Below, in pieces: positions 41,119 to 51,279 of a stretch of DNA of 64,000 bases. The notes beneath the pieces are model-generated. The model saw only the letters and a program-made list of their open reading frames with translations. It had not been told where the DNA came from and did not search any database. Origin of the DNA: Isochrysis galbana (Eukaryota; Haptophyta; Isochrysidales; Isochrysidaceae). Within the stretch, counting starts at the first letter, position 1, and each line of letters opens with the position of its first letter. The translations under genes and the position numbers were made by a program. The stretch is taken from contig CM030940.1 of NCBI GenBank assembly GCA_018136815.1, positions 1,444,613 to 1,508,612 of the forward strand, in the 5' to 3' direction.

Positions 41119-43175
41119 TCAAAAGAAGGCCCACGGCTGGTAAAACTTGTCCATACTTTCCACTTCGGTATCGAGTATGGCAATCCACTCTTGCAGGCAG
41201 GCGCGGTTGAGGCCCGATAATACAAAGGAACGAAATCTGATGTTCGGGCTTTCGTGGTCGGCCTCACTGTCGATGGCCATCAGCTCGGCAATTGCATCCA
41301 TCAACGTTTGCTCAGCGGCCGAGTGACCAGGACCACCTGCAATATCCGACCGTGGGCAGCCGCAGAAATGCTCCACACAGCCCAAAATGTGGCGGCGCCC
41401 TGTTGTATGGATGCTGATTAAGCCATGAGCCAACACACGCGAGAGAGCAGTGCGAAGCTGCCAGCGCATGAGGATCGCAATCTCGTCATTCTCTCGATCA
41501 CTGCCCAGAACGCTGATGCTCTCCACATCGGCGGCTGGAGCCAACTCCTGCGCAAAGTGCTTGCAGATGGTATCGGGTGCAGACCGCAGCTGGTCCCATG
41601 CAGCGTGCCACACATCGTGCGATGGCGGCGACCGATAGGAGTGTAGCAACGCGGGCTCTATGTTGATGTGGGAGGCGTAGCGCATGATGCACGGAGCGTG
41701 GTCGCCACCGCCGCCACCCGCACGGCTTCTGCTGCCCTCAGGGCCGCTTCCAACTGCGTCTGAGGCACTGCCTCACCGTTCAGAGACGCACGCTGGCCTC
41801 GAGCTAGTGAGGCGATCTCCTTCTCCACTTGTACAATCTCGGATACGATCTCTCTTGGACTTGTCACGGCTGTGGTGATGAGGGCTATCGACGGCGCTGC
41901 CGGACCTTCCTTCGTGCCCTGCTCGTCATCAGAGCTCAGCGCCTCGGCTGCCGCACGCCCCTCAGCCTCCCGGAGGCGGTGTCTCAGGCGCTCTCTCCGA
42001 ATGTGCTCTTGAACGGCTGCTCGCTCAGCTGCAGCCATCGCGGCCTTTTGCCGCTCTAGCGCTGCAGCTTCCCTCTCAGCATTGACAGCTTGCTGGCCCG
42101 CTTTGAGGGCGACTGCCCGCGCAGACTCGACTGCCACCTGCAGCTCCCGGCCAGCCGTGTCTCTCGCCGTCGCCAAGGCTGACGTGACAGCAAGTGTACG
42201 CAGTATGCTCTCTTCCCGTCGAGCCTCCGCGATAACTGCCTCGCACTTCTCTCGGGCCTCGTTCTTGGTCTTGGCGATGGCCTCCGCCACGGCTGAGTCG
42301 CGCTCCTTCAGTGCAGAGCGGTTCGCATTGGCGAGCGCCATCATCACAGCTCGCTTCCGTTCCGTGATCGCCTCAATGTTGGCCTCTGAGAGAGCCTTGG
42401 CCACGGCTGCATCGCGCTCCTTCGCCGCTTCCCTCTTGGCGTGCGCTACGGCGGCAGAGATGGCCGCCCGACGCTCCCTGGCAGCCACCTCCCGCGCTTC
42501 GGCGAGCGCCGCCGCAACCGCCTCATCGCGCTCGTTTGCTGCTGCATCTCTGGCGGCTGAGAGCGCTGCTGTCACGGCCATCTCTTGCGCCTCGCTTGCC
42601 GCCTTCCTCTCACGGACAACCGCCGCTTGCACTGCCTCCTGCCTTTCCTTGGCGCCCACCTCCTTCGCCGCCGCGACGGCCACCTTGACCTTGAACTGGA
42701 CTTCTCGCGCGGCGCGCTGCTGCACGATCTCAATGGTGTCACGGATGGCGTCCTCGATGGCTCCGCTCGGCCTGGTGGTCGTGTCCGCCGTGGCATCCGT
42801 AGCCTGATCACACGTGTTAGCCTCCTCAGCGCCATCCGAGCTCCGCGGCTCAAGAGCGGCTCGCAGCAGGTGTACGACGTGGTGCTCGAGTGCCTTCCTC
42901 GTCTCTAGCACTGCCGACTCCCGCGCCGCGGCGGCCGCCTTGAGCAGTGCGGCTAGAGTGGCCTTCTCTGCGTTGGCCTTGGCGTGGGCGGCAGCGCGGG
43001 CGAGCTCTGGCTCCATCTGCCTGCGGGAGTCCTCAGCGGCCTCCTCCCTCGCGAGAGAGACGGCAGTAGAGACGGCCGAGTCGAGCTGCGCTGCTGTGAA
43101 GAGAGGAGGGAGCGGTGGACGCTCTGGGCGCCAGGAGGAGAGCAGGCGGCAGAGGTTGGCGCCCGCAGGCTCCAT
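41119..43175 (-). CDS. Coiled-coil protein with C-terminal RUN domain
   Basis: Two exons, 43175-41777 and 41657-41119, joined by a 119-bp GT-AG intron (GTGAGG to ATAG) give 645 residues. The intron is inferred because it is the one that moves the coiled-coil frame into the RUN frame. Residues about 30-430 are Ala/Glu/Arg-rich coiled coil. The part from ERDEAVAAALAEAREVAAR onward repeats every 19 residues, each unit opening with ER. The C-terminal 170 residues resemble a RUN domain: WQLRTALSRVLAHGLIS in the middle and, at the end, RFRSFVLSGLNRACLQEWI and FYQPWAFF, the family's closing helix and YxPWA motif. RUN proteins link Rab, Rap or Arl GTPases to motors and membranes. Ends immediately after the motif, which is abrupt. 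Partner unknown. Confidence 0.75.
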
Positions 43176-43189
43176 TGTTCTTCTCTCTT

Positions 43190-43700
43190 CGATTTCTCTC
43201 TCCCGCTACACACCCCTTCCACTCTCCCCTGGTCTTTCTCTCTTCTCTCACTGCTTTTTCTCCTCTCCCTCTCTCTCTCTCCCTCTCTCATTCTCTCTCT
43301 CTCTCTCCCTCTCTCCCTCCCTCTCTCTCCCTCTCTCTCCCTCTCTCTCCCTCTCTCTCTCTCTCTCTCCCTCTCTCTCCCTCTCTCTTTATCTCTCTCT
43401 CTCTCCCTCTCTCTCTCCCTCTCTCTCTGTCTCCCTCTCCCTCCCTCCCTCTGCCTCCCTCTCTCTCTCTTCCCTCGCCCTCTCCGCCCCCCCCCCCCCC
43501 CCTCTCTTGCCCCAATACCCCTCTCTCCGGCTCTCTCCTCTTCCTCCCTGCCGCTCCCCTCTCCCTCTCTTCTCTCTTGAAGGACGGACCCTCTATTCTC
43601 TCATCTCTCTCCTTTCCGACCCCTCGCTTCTCTCCCCTTCCCTCCTCCCCTCCCCTCCCTCTTTCAATCTATCTCCTCGTTTATTCGCGATACTTCGCCC
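43190..43700. repeat. Long CT-rich simple-sequence tract
   Basis: About 500 bp of CTCTCTCC and CTCCCT units with a poly-C run at about 43487-43502. It abuts the RUN-domain gene start, so it is a GA-rich leader or promoter on that gene's sense strand. Confidence 0.9.
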
Positions 43701-44105
43701 CCCTTCGCTGGGCCAGACGGCCCCTTCGGCCCTCACTCGTCGCACCCCTCGCCGTCGGGAGAAGCGCAATACCGCGGGGGGGGGGGAGGGCGGCCGGGGC
43801 CGAAACGAACGAGAAACCGTCCGCGCGGGGGGAGCGGAATAGGACGCCTGCACCTTCTAACTTCTAATCTAACAATCCAACAGGTGGCGGCCTCTGAAGG
43901 GCTGAAGGGGGAGGGGGGGGGGGGGGGCACACGACCCCTGAGAGCAGGCCATGGCGCGCGCGCAGGCGGCACGCGCCACAGGTGAGAGCGGAGGCGGAGC
44001 GAAGAGAGGGCCTCTCTTTGCACCTGTCAATTTCACGTGATGTACCCAGCGAGCCGGCGAGGAGGAGGAAGGATACCATCGCCATCGCACAGGTCGCGTG
44101 TCGCG

Positions 44106-44170
44106 TGTCGCGTTCCGTCGAATCTGGGACAAACTCAATTTGAGCCATCAAATGTCCATAGGTCCGTTTA
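44106..44170. repeat. Dispersed repeat (copy 1; copy 2 at 62446-62512)
   Basis: Shares CGTTCCGTC, TGGGACA, ATTTGAGC and TCGAATGTCCA-like words in order with 62446-62512. About 75% identity by eye. Confidence 0.55.
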
Positions 44171-44558
44171 CAATAACAATCACACGAAAACACTAATCGG
44201 ATTCTGCTTAAATTCGTAACCGACGTAACCGACGGCTAGTCAGCGCCGCGCGTGATATATGTTTCCCCGGCGACCGCTAAACGCCCAGCCAGTTGTCGGC
44301 ACAAGTTCGTGATGCTCTCCAGTTCTGGGTGGTTTCATGCCGCGGTATCTGTGTAAGATTCTAACCTTCAACCGTCATGTCATTCAGTATGTCTATATAA
44401 TGTCAACCTACTTTTATAAGTGGGGGTCAATGGGGGCCTCGCGCCCCCCTCTCTCCATCGCGGACACCCCCCGGGGTGGGCCCGTACAATCAACCCCAGC
44501 CCCTGCCCTATCAACACTCTGGCCCAGACCCCTAGTGGGCGCGGGCCGAGACTCGCAA

Positions 44559-44605
44559 GGTCGTTTGCCTTGATTTGGTACCCCTCGTTTCCAAATACGC
44601 GAAAA
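44559..44605. repeat. Dispersed 45-bp repeat (copy 2)
   Basis: GGTCGTTTGCCTTGATTTGG then TACCCCTCGTTTCCAAATAC and GCGA, one base different from copies at 7814-7862 (inverted) and 63157-63206. Confidence 0.75.
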
Positions 44606-44836
44606 ACAAAAGGCCGCTTATCGGTTCGGGTTCAGCTCCCGTAAAGATTGAACCCACAAGGCCCAGCAACATCAAATACAAAAAAGCTCGGTCCTAGGAC
44701 ACCGGGCCGAGCTCACCATGAGGGCGCTCTTGCGAGCAAGGGGATGCATGGTTACTAGTGCGTGCCCCCCCTCGATGAAAATTCCAGCGGCCTCCTCGTC
44801 ACGCATGACGTGGCCGCCGCGCAGCCGCATGCAGGA

Positions 44837-44903
44837 CCTCTCCTCACACTTGTCTTGAAAGGATCGTCTTCAATGAGTGCATCGGATGTATACCGCACTC
44901 CCC
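44837..44903. repeat. Short coding-like repeat (copy 2, inverted)
   Basis: On the minus strand it encodes GVRYTSDALIEDDPFKTSVR within a longer frame (45051-44755). It differs from 7606-7672 by only about two bases. Confidence 0.6.
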
Positions 44904-45429
44904 TTCGCCAGTGCTCTTCGAACTCGTGTATACCTGGGTCTCCCGTCTCAGGTGTGGGAGAGCCATGGTAAAGGAGCGACAAGGCAAGGTCTCTATGTGT
45001 CATTATGAGCACGAAACGAAAACGCCTTTCACTTTGTTCCGTGCTAGCCAATCAGTCATCAGATCTGCAGGTACCACTACGACACGTGTATTCACCACAG
45101 CACTCCGAGTTACTTTGGCACACCGACCCTGCGCCGCAGGGAAGAGAGGAGGAAGAGGGAAGAGAGAGAGAGAGAGAGAAGAGAGAGGGGAGGGAGGAAC
45201 GTGACGGATCGAGCATGAACATGGGCTCGATATGCGACGATACGGAAGGGAAACGATCGGCGGGAGGCGCGGCTGAGATGGCCGGGAGTGATGGAATGTG
45301 TCGCGTCGAGCGGAGCCGCGACGGCCGGAGCGTGTCTCCGTTGTAACTTCCCACGTAGCGGAGAGGCCGCAGCTTGGATTGTAACGAGATGAACGAGATG
45401 TAACGAGATGGCCTGATGGCCCGACGACG

Positions 45430-45591
45430 AGATGAACGAGATGGCCGACGGAGCAACTCGGAACGAGGCACCCAGGTGGCTTCTCGAATAGAATAGCCAC
45501 GCCACTTCACGAGGTACTCAATAGAATCGCCATGGCTACGACGATCGAGCAACTTCTCAACGATGTACTCGTCGTCAGCCAGCGGCTCACC
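45430..45591 (-). pseudogene. Chromodomain remnant, probably from a Ty3/gypsy retrotransposon
   Basis: The minus-strand frame just after a TAG (45594-45592) reads DDEYIVEKLLDRR, then IEYLVKWRGYSIREATWVPR and SELL. This is a complete chromodomain core: the VEKLLDRR strand, the aromatic YLVKWRGY and the EATW of the methyl-lysine cage. In chromovirus-type gypsy elements a chromodomain ends the integrase and directs insertion to heterochromatin. No integrase catalytic core, RT or LTR is seen nearby, and the sequence beyond SELL degenerates into Arg/Ser repeats, so this is a broken tail. A cellular chromodomain gene fragment is possible but less likely given the stop and the repeat-rich context. 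Confidence 0.6.
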
Positions 45592-47229
45592 CTACCAACC
45601 TAGAAGTACCTGAGCTTCACCGTGTGGCCGCAAGGCGAAGGACCTGAAGACAAGAGCCTGGAAATCGCATCATCTAGGATGAATACGACAGAATGGCGGG
45701 CTGGACCACCTCCTCAGCAAAGGAAGGCGGGAGGACGGGCTTGGGCGAGGGCGAGCGCGACGACGGAGCGGACATGGCTGGGCGGATCGGGACGGATAGG
45801 CTGAGACTGAGAGGGTGGAGAGGTTTGGTATTGAGGTAGTGTTGAGAACGAGGGACGAGAACGGGAACGAGAACGAGAACAAGAGCGACGAACGAACGAA
45901 GAACGACAGACGACAGACGGCTAGGGTCCGATGGACCGACGAGATGACACTACACTCACGTCAACACTCTCCACACTAACGTATCCTTATCACGGAACGC
46001 ACAGGAGCCTGCTGACAGACCGAACAATGAAGAGAATGCCGACAAGAGAGCGACGAGGCGACGGACGATCCGACGGGGGCGACAGACAGTTACGCACAGG
46101 AATAAGGAGGGAATCTTTCGAAAACCCTTAAGTGAGTTGGAGTTGATGAAGACCGAAGTAAAATAGCGCCACGATATAATCCAACGGCCAACACCTGAGG
46201 GAGAATCAGGGTCACGCAAGGGGGCGGTTCCTTGCACCGGCGATACCTGAACGCGCGACTTAGCCTAAAAACGCGAGGAGCACGCAAGGAGGTAAGCCAG
46301 GTGAGGGGCAAGCAGGCGACAAGGGAGGCGACAAAGGAGGCGAGGGCAAAGAGGGCGAATGGGCGAATGTAGGACCCTGCGACGGTGACTAGTGGCTAGC
46401 CTGCAAGGAGGGAACATAGAAACGCAAACAATAACTTCTAATCTTCTAAAACAAAAAGGTCGATCGCGGATGCGACAGAACGGCAGCTCCCCCCTCCGGC
46501 GATAATGATTCTTCTGGCTAGGCCGAGGTCAATCAATACTTCTAGCAAAAGTCGCCCAATTTTCTCGGCCAAACTTGCGGGAATCTTGTAGCGGACTACC
46601 CAAACTTCTCGTGAGCAACTTCTCACTTCTCACAATTTGCAATTTGTCGGCTCCCGAAAGCAGCCGCAAGTACATCCGCAACACGTTTCCCTTACTTAGT
46701 GAGAGCAGCACCGCTAGGGACAGGAGCACCCCGCCCAGCCCGAGCACGCCCCACAACCCAGCCCCTAGGTTGTAGGTAGTGCACAAGGGGATGAGCCGCA
46801 AGGCAGGTTAGAGGGGGGAGGATTAGGGAGCGAATAGGCGTGGATACACGCTACACGGTGGAGATCCTAGGCCACGAGCGAGGCGAGGCGAGAATATTGA
46901 AACGTTTATTTATTTATTTATCCTTTATGTCTAGCTCTAGCATGCTGGCCGGTTTACATTAAATAACCCAAATTCGTGTATGTCATTGGTAAATAAACTA
47001 CAACATTTATGTAAAGAAAATAAAACTAAACTCGAGGGTCCACTTTCGACGGGACACGACCTCACGTGCCCCCCACGAGCACATTTACGCGCATGATATG
47101 CGCGCACACCGCACACAACACGCAGCGATCAAGAACACCGCCATTGGCAGCACAAGTATACGCGCCACGTTCATGTATTTGCACTCTTGGCGACTCACTT
47201 GTGACTCGTGATCTGGCTATGTCTACGGC

Positions 47230-50200
47230 TTATTTGGGCGGCTTCTTCACGAATGGCTTGAAATTCGACAGCGTGCGCTTCACCGCATCCGCGGCCGAAT
47301 TGGACGGGCCCGGTGGTACAGTCTCGGCGCTCTTATCTGAGGCTACCAATCGCGACGATGACTCCTCGAGCGACAAGCGTAGATCGAGCAGCTCTGCTTT
47401 GCACACAGCCAGCTCCTCCTGACAGCGCATCAGCTCGGCCGCGCTCGTCTCCCTATCGCTGATAGCTGCGACGAGCTGAGACTGCAGCTCCACAAGCACG
47501 TCATCGCTAGCAGAGGAGGAGATGTCGGCAGCGGCTGGCGCGCCAGATGACGCACGGAGCTTCTCAAGCTCCTCCTCTAGCTTGCTAATGGTGCCGAACA
47601 TCTCGTCTTGATCGCGCGAGAACTCAGATTCGCGCGCGGCCAGTTCTGCTTGTTTCGCTTGGAGAAGCCGCCCGAATTCGGCCTCGCGATCAGCGAGGAT
47701 CGCGGTAGCCTCCGCCCTCGCTTCCTCAGTTGCCCTCGCCGCCGCCACATCGAGTTGGGCTGCAGACGCCGAGCCGCCTTCTTGAAGGGCCTCGGAGAGT
47801 GATGCGACTTGCGTCTCGAGGCGCTGGATCGTGGCCAAGAGATCCCCCCTCTCTGACGTGAACATCTCAGTCTGCAGGGCGGCTCGCTCTTGGTGCTCAC
47901 GCTCGAAGGTATCACGTGCGTTCGCGACGGCCGAAGCGACAGCCTCATCCATTAACGCCTTGTACTCGGCCTCCATCGCCGCTTTTGCCGCAGCAAGAGC
48001 GGCGCCTTGGGCTTGCGTTGCTGCCGCTTGTGCCGCCATGGCGGAAGCTGATGCTTCAGCCATCGCAGCCTCTCGCGCGGCCGCAGCAGCCTCATTGATC
48101 GCAAACGTGCGCTCCCCCGCCGCCTCCGCCTTCGCCGCCGCAACTGCCTCGGCCACTGCCGCGGACACAGCAGCCTCTTGGGCGACTTGAGCATCGCCGC
48201 AAGCCGCCGCTGAAGCCTCGGCCAGCGCGGCCTCTCGCGCGGCCGCAGCAGCCTCGTTGATCGCAAACACGCGCTCCGCCTCCGCCTCAGCCCGGGCGAC
48301 CGCGACGGCCTCGGCCACCGCCGCGGATATGGCAGCCTCTTGGGCCGCCGCCGCCGTCGCCGCCGCCTCGGCCAGCGCAGCCTCTCGGGCGGCCGCAACC
48401 GCCTCGTTGATCGCAAACGCGCGCTCCGCCTCAGCCTCCGCCTTTGCCGCCGCAACAGCCTCGGCCACTGCCGCGGACAAGGTAGCTTCCTTGGCGTCTT
48501 GAGCATCGCCGTGAGCGGCCGCCGCCGCCGCCGCCGCCTCGGCCAGCGCGGCCTCTCGCGCGGCCGCAGCAGCCTCGTTGATCGCAAACGCGCGCTCCGC
48601 CTCCGCCTCCGCCCTAGCGGCCGCCACTGCCTCGGCCACTGCCGCGGACACGGTGGCTTCCTCGGTCGCCGCCGCCGCCACCGAAGCCTCGGCCATCGCG
48701 GCCTCTCGTGCGGCCGCAGCAGCCTCGTTGATCGCAAAGGCGCGCTGCGCCTCAGCCTCAGCCCTGGCGGCCGCAACAGCCTCGGCCACTGCCGCGGACA
48801 CGGAGGCCTCTTGGGCCGCTGCCGCCGCCGCCGCCTCGGCCATCGCAGCCTCTCGCGCGGTAACAACGGCCTCGTTGATCGCAAACGCGCGCTCCGCCTC
48901 CGCCTCCGCCCTAGCAGCCGCAACTGCCTCGGCCACCGCCGCGGATATGGCAGCCTCCTGGGCGTTTTGAGCATCACAGTGAGCCACCGCCGCCGCCGCC
49001 GCCGCCTCGGCTAGCGCGGCCTCTCGGGCGGCCGCAACCGCCTCGTTGATCGCAAACGCGCGCTCCGCCTCAGCCTCCGCCTTTGCCGCCGCAACTGCCT
49101 CGGCCACTGCCGCGGACAAGGTAGCTTCCTTGGCGTCTTGAGCATCGCCGTGAGCGGCCGCCGCCGCCGCCGCCGCCTCGGCCAGCGCGGCCTCTCGCGC
49201 GGCCGCAGCAGCCTCGTTGATCGCAAACGCGCGCTCCGCCTCAGCCTCCGCCTTTGCCGCCGCAACAGCCTCGGCCACTGCCGCGGACAAAGTAGCTTCC
49301 TTGGCGTCTTGAGCATCGCCGTGAGCGGCCGCCGCCGCCGCCGCCGCCTCGGCCAGCGCGGCCTCTCGCGCGGCCGCAGCAGCCTCGTTGATCGCAAACG
49401 CGCGCTCCGCCTCAGCCTCCGCCTTTGCCGCCGCAACAGCCTCGGCCACTGCCGCGGACACGGAGGCCTCTTGGGCCGCTGCCGCCGCCGCCGCCTCGGC
49501 CATCGCAGCCTCTCGCGCGGCCGCAGCAGCCTCGTTGATCGCAAACGCGCGCTCCGCCTCCGCCTCCGCCCTAGCGGCCGCCACTGCCTCGGCCACTGCC
49601 ACGGACACGGTGGCTTCCTCGGTCGCCGCCGCCGCCACCGAAGCCTCGGCCATCGTGGCCTCTCGCGCGGCCGCAGCAGCCTCGTTGATCGCAAACGCGC
49701 GCTCCGCCTCAGCCTCCGCCTTTGCCGCCGCAACAGCCTCGGCCACTGCCGCGGACACGGAGGCCTTTTGGGCCGCTGCCGCCGCCGCCGCCTCGGCCAT
49801 CGCAGCCTCTCGCGCGGCCGCAGCAGCCTCGTTGATCGCAAACGCGCGCTCCGCCTCCGCCTCCGCCCTAGCGGCCGCAACAGCCTCGTTGATCGCGAAC
49901 GCGCGCTCCGCCTCTGCCTCCGCTCTAGCGGCCGCAACAGCCTCGGCCACTGCCGCGGATACGGTGGTCTCTTGGGCCGCCGCCGCTGCCGAAGCCTCGG
50001 CCAGCGCGGCCTCTCGCGCGGCCGCAGCAGCCTCATTGATGGCAAGCGCGCGCTCCGCCTCTGCCTCCGCCCGGGCGGCCGCGACGGCCTCAGCCACCGC
50101 AGCGGACTCGGTGGCCTCTTGGCCCGCCGCCGCCGCCGACGCCTCGACCAACGCGGCCTCTCGCGCAGCCGCAGCAGCCTCGTTGATCGCAAACGCGCGC

Positions 50201-51279
50201 TCCGCCTCCGCCTCCGCCTTTGCCGCCGCAACAGCCTCGGCCACCGCCGCGGATACGGCAGCCGCCTGGGCGACTTGAGTATCGCCGTGAGCTGCCGCCG
50301 CCGTCCCCGAAGCCTCGGCCATCGCGGCCTCTCGTGCGGCCGCAACAGCCTCGTTGATTGCGAACTCGCGCTCCGCCTCCGCCTCCGCCCTAGCAGCCGC
50401 AACAGCCTCGGCCACCGTCGCGGATACAGTGGCCTCTTTGGCCGCCGCCGCTGCCGAAGCCTCGGCTAGCGCAGCCTCTCGCGCCATCGCAGCAGCCTCG
50501 TTGATCGCAAGCGCGCGCTCCGCCTCTGCCTCTGCTTTGGCTGCCGCAACGGCTTCGGCCACGACCGCAGAGACGGCTTCTTTCACCGCAGCTGAATGTT
50601 CGACGACCGCCTCTACCTTGACCGCTGCGACAGCCTCAGCGATCGACGCTGCGTGTGTCTCTTCCAACGGTGAAGTTGCGCTCTTGACTGCCTCAACGAT
50701 CTGGCTGTCCACATCGGCTCTCGCCTTCTCCTTGGAGTTTGCCACTGCCTGAACCATCGCAGCCTCACTAGCTTGTTCATCCTTGCGCTTCTGGGCTGAG
50801 GGGTAGACCAGTAGGATGTCGGCGTCTGTGAGCCCTGCTCGCACACGCAGCTCATCATTTTCGTGCAGCAGCTCCTCGATGCGCGTCTCGTAGTCGGAGA
50901 GCTGCTGATCGACTCCGAGCGACGAGGACAGCTGGCTGAGCGTTTCCATCAGCGCGTCGCGCTCGATCTCGCGCTCTTCAAGCCTCGCCGAGAGCTCGGC
51001 CATGGTCCAAGAGGCACCCTCCTGAGCACCTGGCTCAGCCTCGCCCTCCTGCACGTGCGCTCCGAGACCTGAGGCAGCGAGCGCGGCCCTCGCCTCGTCC
51101 CTCTCTCTCTGCGCGCTCTGGCACATCTGCCTCATGCGCTCGAGCTGCTGCTCCATCTGCTCGCGCGCGTTGTGCGCTTCCTTGGCCTCCTTCTTCGCCT
51201 CCATCAGCTTGCGTAAGTTCTCCTTGGCTTTCTCTCTCGCACGAGTGGCCTCATCACGGGCAGCCTCGACCGAATCCAT
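47230..51279 (-). CDS. Ala-rich coiled-coil protein with 17 internal repeats
   Basis: An intronless protein of 1349 residues. ATG 51279 is used; the open frame extends upstream only through non-ATG codons. Residues 1-180 are a charged coiled coil (EAARDEATRAREKAKENLRK, LEEREIERDALMETLSQLSS). Then comes a long array in which EAEAERAFAINEAAAAAREA is repeated 17 times. The unit is usually 45-55 residues and is interspersed with AEAVAAA and, in some copies, AHGDAQDAKEATLSAAV inserts. The last 300 residues return to ordinary coiled coil (DLLATIQRLETQVASLSEAL, LVELQSQLVAAISDRETSA) and a basic tail (FKPFVKKPPK). It should form an extended rod. No known family; a structural or cytoskeletal role is inference. 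Repeat style loosely resembles the adjacent RUN protein's 19-mer coil. Confidence 0.75.
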   Translation of the reverse strand: MDSVEAARDEATRAREKAKENLRKLMEAKKEAKEAHNAREQMEQQLERMRQMCQSAQRERDEARAALAASGLGAHVQEGEAEPGAQEGASWTMAELSARLEEREIERDALMETLSQLSSSLGVDQQLSDYETRIEELLHENDELRVRAGLTDADILLVYPSAQKRKDEQASEAAMVQAVANSKEKARADVDSQIVEAVKSATSPLEETHAASIAEAVAAVKVEAVVEHSAAVKEAVSAVVAEAVAAAKAEAEAERALAINEAAAMAREAALAEASAAAAAKEATVSATVAEAVAAARAEAEAEREFAINEAVAAAREAAMAEASGTAAAAHGDTQVAQAAAVSAAVAEAVAAAKAEAEAERAFAINEAAAAAREAALVEASAAAAGQEATESAAVAEAVAAARAEAEAERALAINEAAAAAREAALAEASAAAAAQETTVSAAVAEAVAAARAEAEAERAFAINEAVAAARAEAEAERAFAINEAAAAAREAAMAEAAAAAAAQKASVSAAVAEAVAAAKAEAEAERAFAINEAAAAAREATMAEASVAAAATEEATVSVAVAEAVAAARAEAEAERAFAINEAAAAAREAAMAEAAAAAAAQEASVSAAVAEAVAAAKAEAEAERAFAINEAAAAAREAALAEAAAAAAAAHGDAQDAKEATLSAAVAEAVAAAKAEAEAERAFAINEAAAAAREAALAEAAAAAAAAHGDAQDAKEATLSAAVAEAVAAAKAEAEAERAFAINEAVAAAREAALAEAAAAAAVAHCDAQNAQEAAISAAVAEAVAAARAEAEAERAFAINEAVVTAREAAMAEAAAAAAAQEASVSAAVAEAVAAARAEAEAQRAFAINEAAAAAREAAMAEASVAAAATEEATVSAAVAEAVAAARAEAEAERAFAINEAAAAAREAALAEAAAAAAAAHGDAQDAKEATLSAAVAEAVAAAKAEAEAERAFAINEAVAAAREAALAEAAATAAAAQEAAISAAVAEAVAVARAEAEAERVFAINEAAAAAREAALAEASAAACGDAQVAQEAAVSAAVAEAVAAAKAEAAGERTFAINEAAAAAREAAMAEASASAMAAQAAATQAQGAALAAAKAAMEAEYKALMDEAVASAVANARDTFEREHQERAALQTEMFTSERGDLLATIQRLETQVASLSEALQEGGSASAAQLDVAAARATEEARAEATAILADREAEFGRLLQAKQAELAARESEFSRDQDEMFGTISKLEEELEKLRASSGAPAAADISSSASDDVLVELQSQLVAAISDRETSAAELMRCQEELAVCKAELLDLRLSLEESSSRLVASDKSAETVPPGPSNSAADAVKRTLSNFKPFVKKPPK
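48040..50560. repeat. Tandem coding repeat, 17 units of about 135-165 bp
   Basis: Each unit on the minus strand encodes RAFAINEA. Nearly identical DNA words (CTCGTTGATCGCAAACGCGC on the plus strand) recur at intervals of about 144-165 bp. Several adjacent units, such as 49,030-49,400, are almost identical over the whole length, indicating recent duplication or gene conversion. Confidence 0.9.

Larger units (their letters stand above)
43701..47229. other. Repeat-rich spacer
   Basis: About 3.5 kb without an intact gene. It holds several dispersed repeats and a chromodomain remnant (listed), poly-G (about 43910-43925), and AACGAGAACGAGAACAAGAG-type tandem words (45845-45900). A GACGGACGATCCGACGG-containing segment (46020-46130) resembles 6060-6125 and 7005-7095. 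An A/T-rich part follows (46900-47035, with ATTT tandem units at 46908). A hydrophobic minus frame at 46529-46801 has no family support. Confidence 0.5.

Noticed and set aside
41418..41692. Alternative minus frames near the RUN-domain splice
   Set aside because: A 66-bp intron variant joins a frame without RUN features; the 119-bp GTGAGG-ATAG intron gives the RUN domain.
46529..46801. Hydrophobic minus frame of 90 codons
   Set aside because: One hydrophobic run only, in a repeat-rich spacer, with no start context or family match.
49011..50469. Open frames of 440-460 codons on both strands across the Ala-rich array
   Set aside because: They are out-of-frame Arg/Leu- or Ser/Arg-rich readings of the repeats, without start context or homology.
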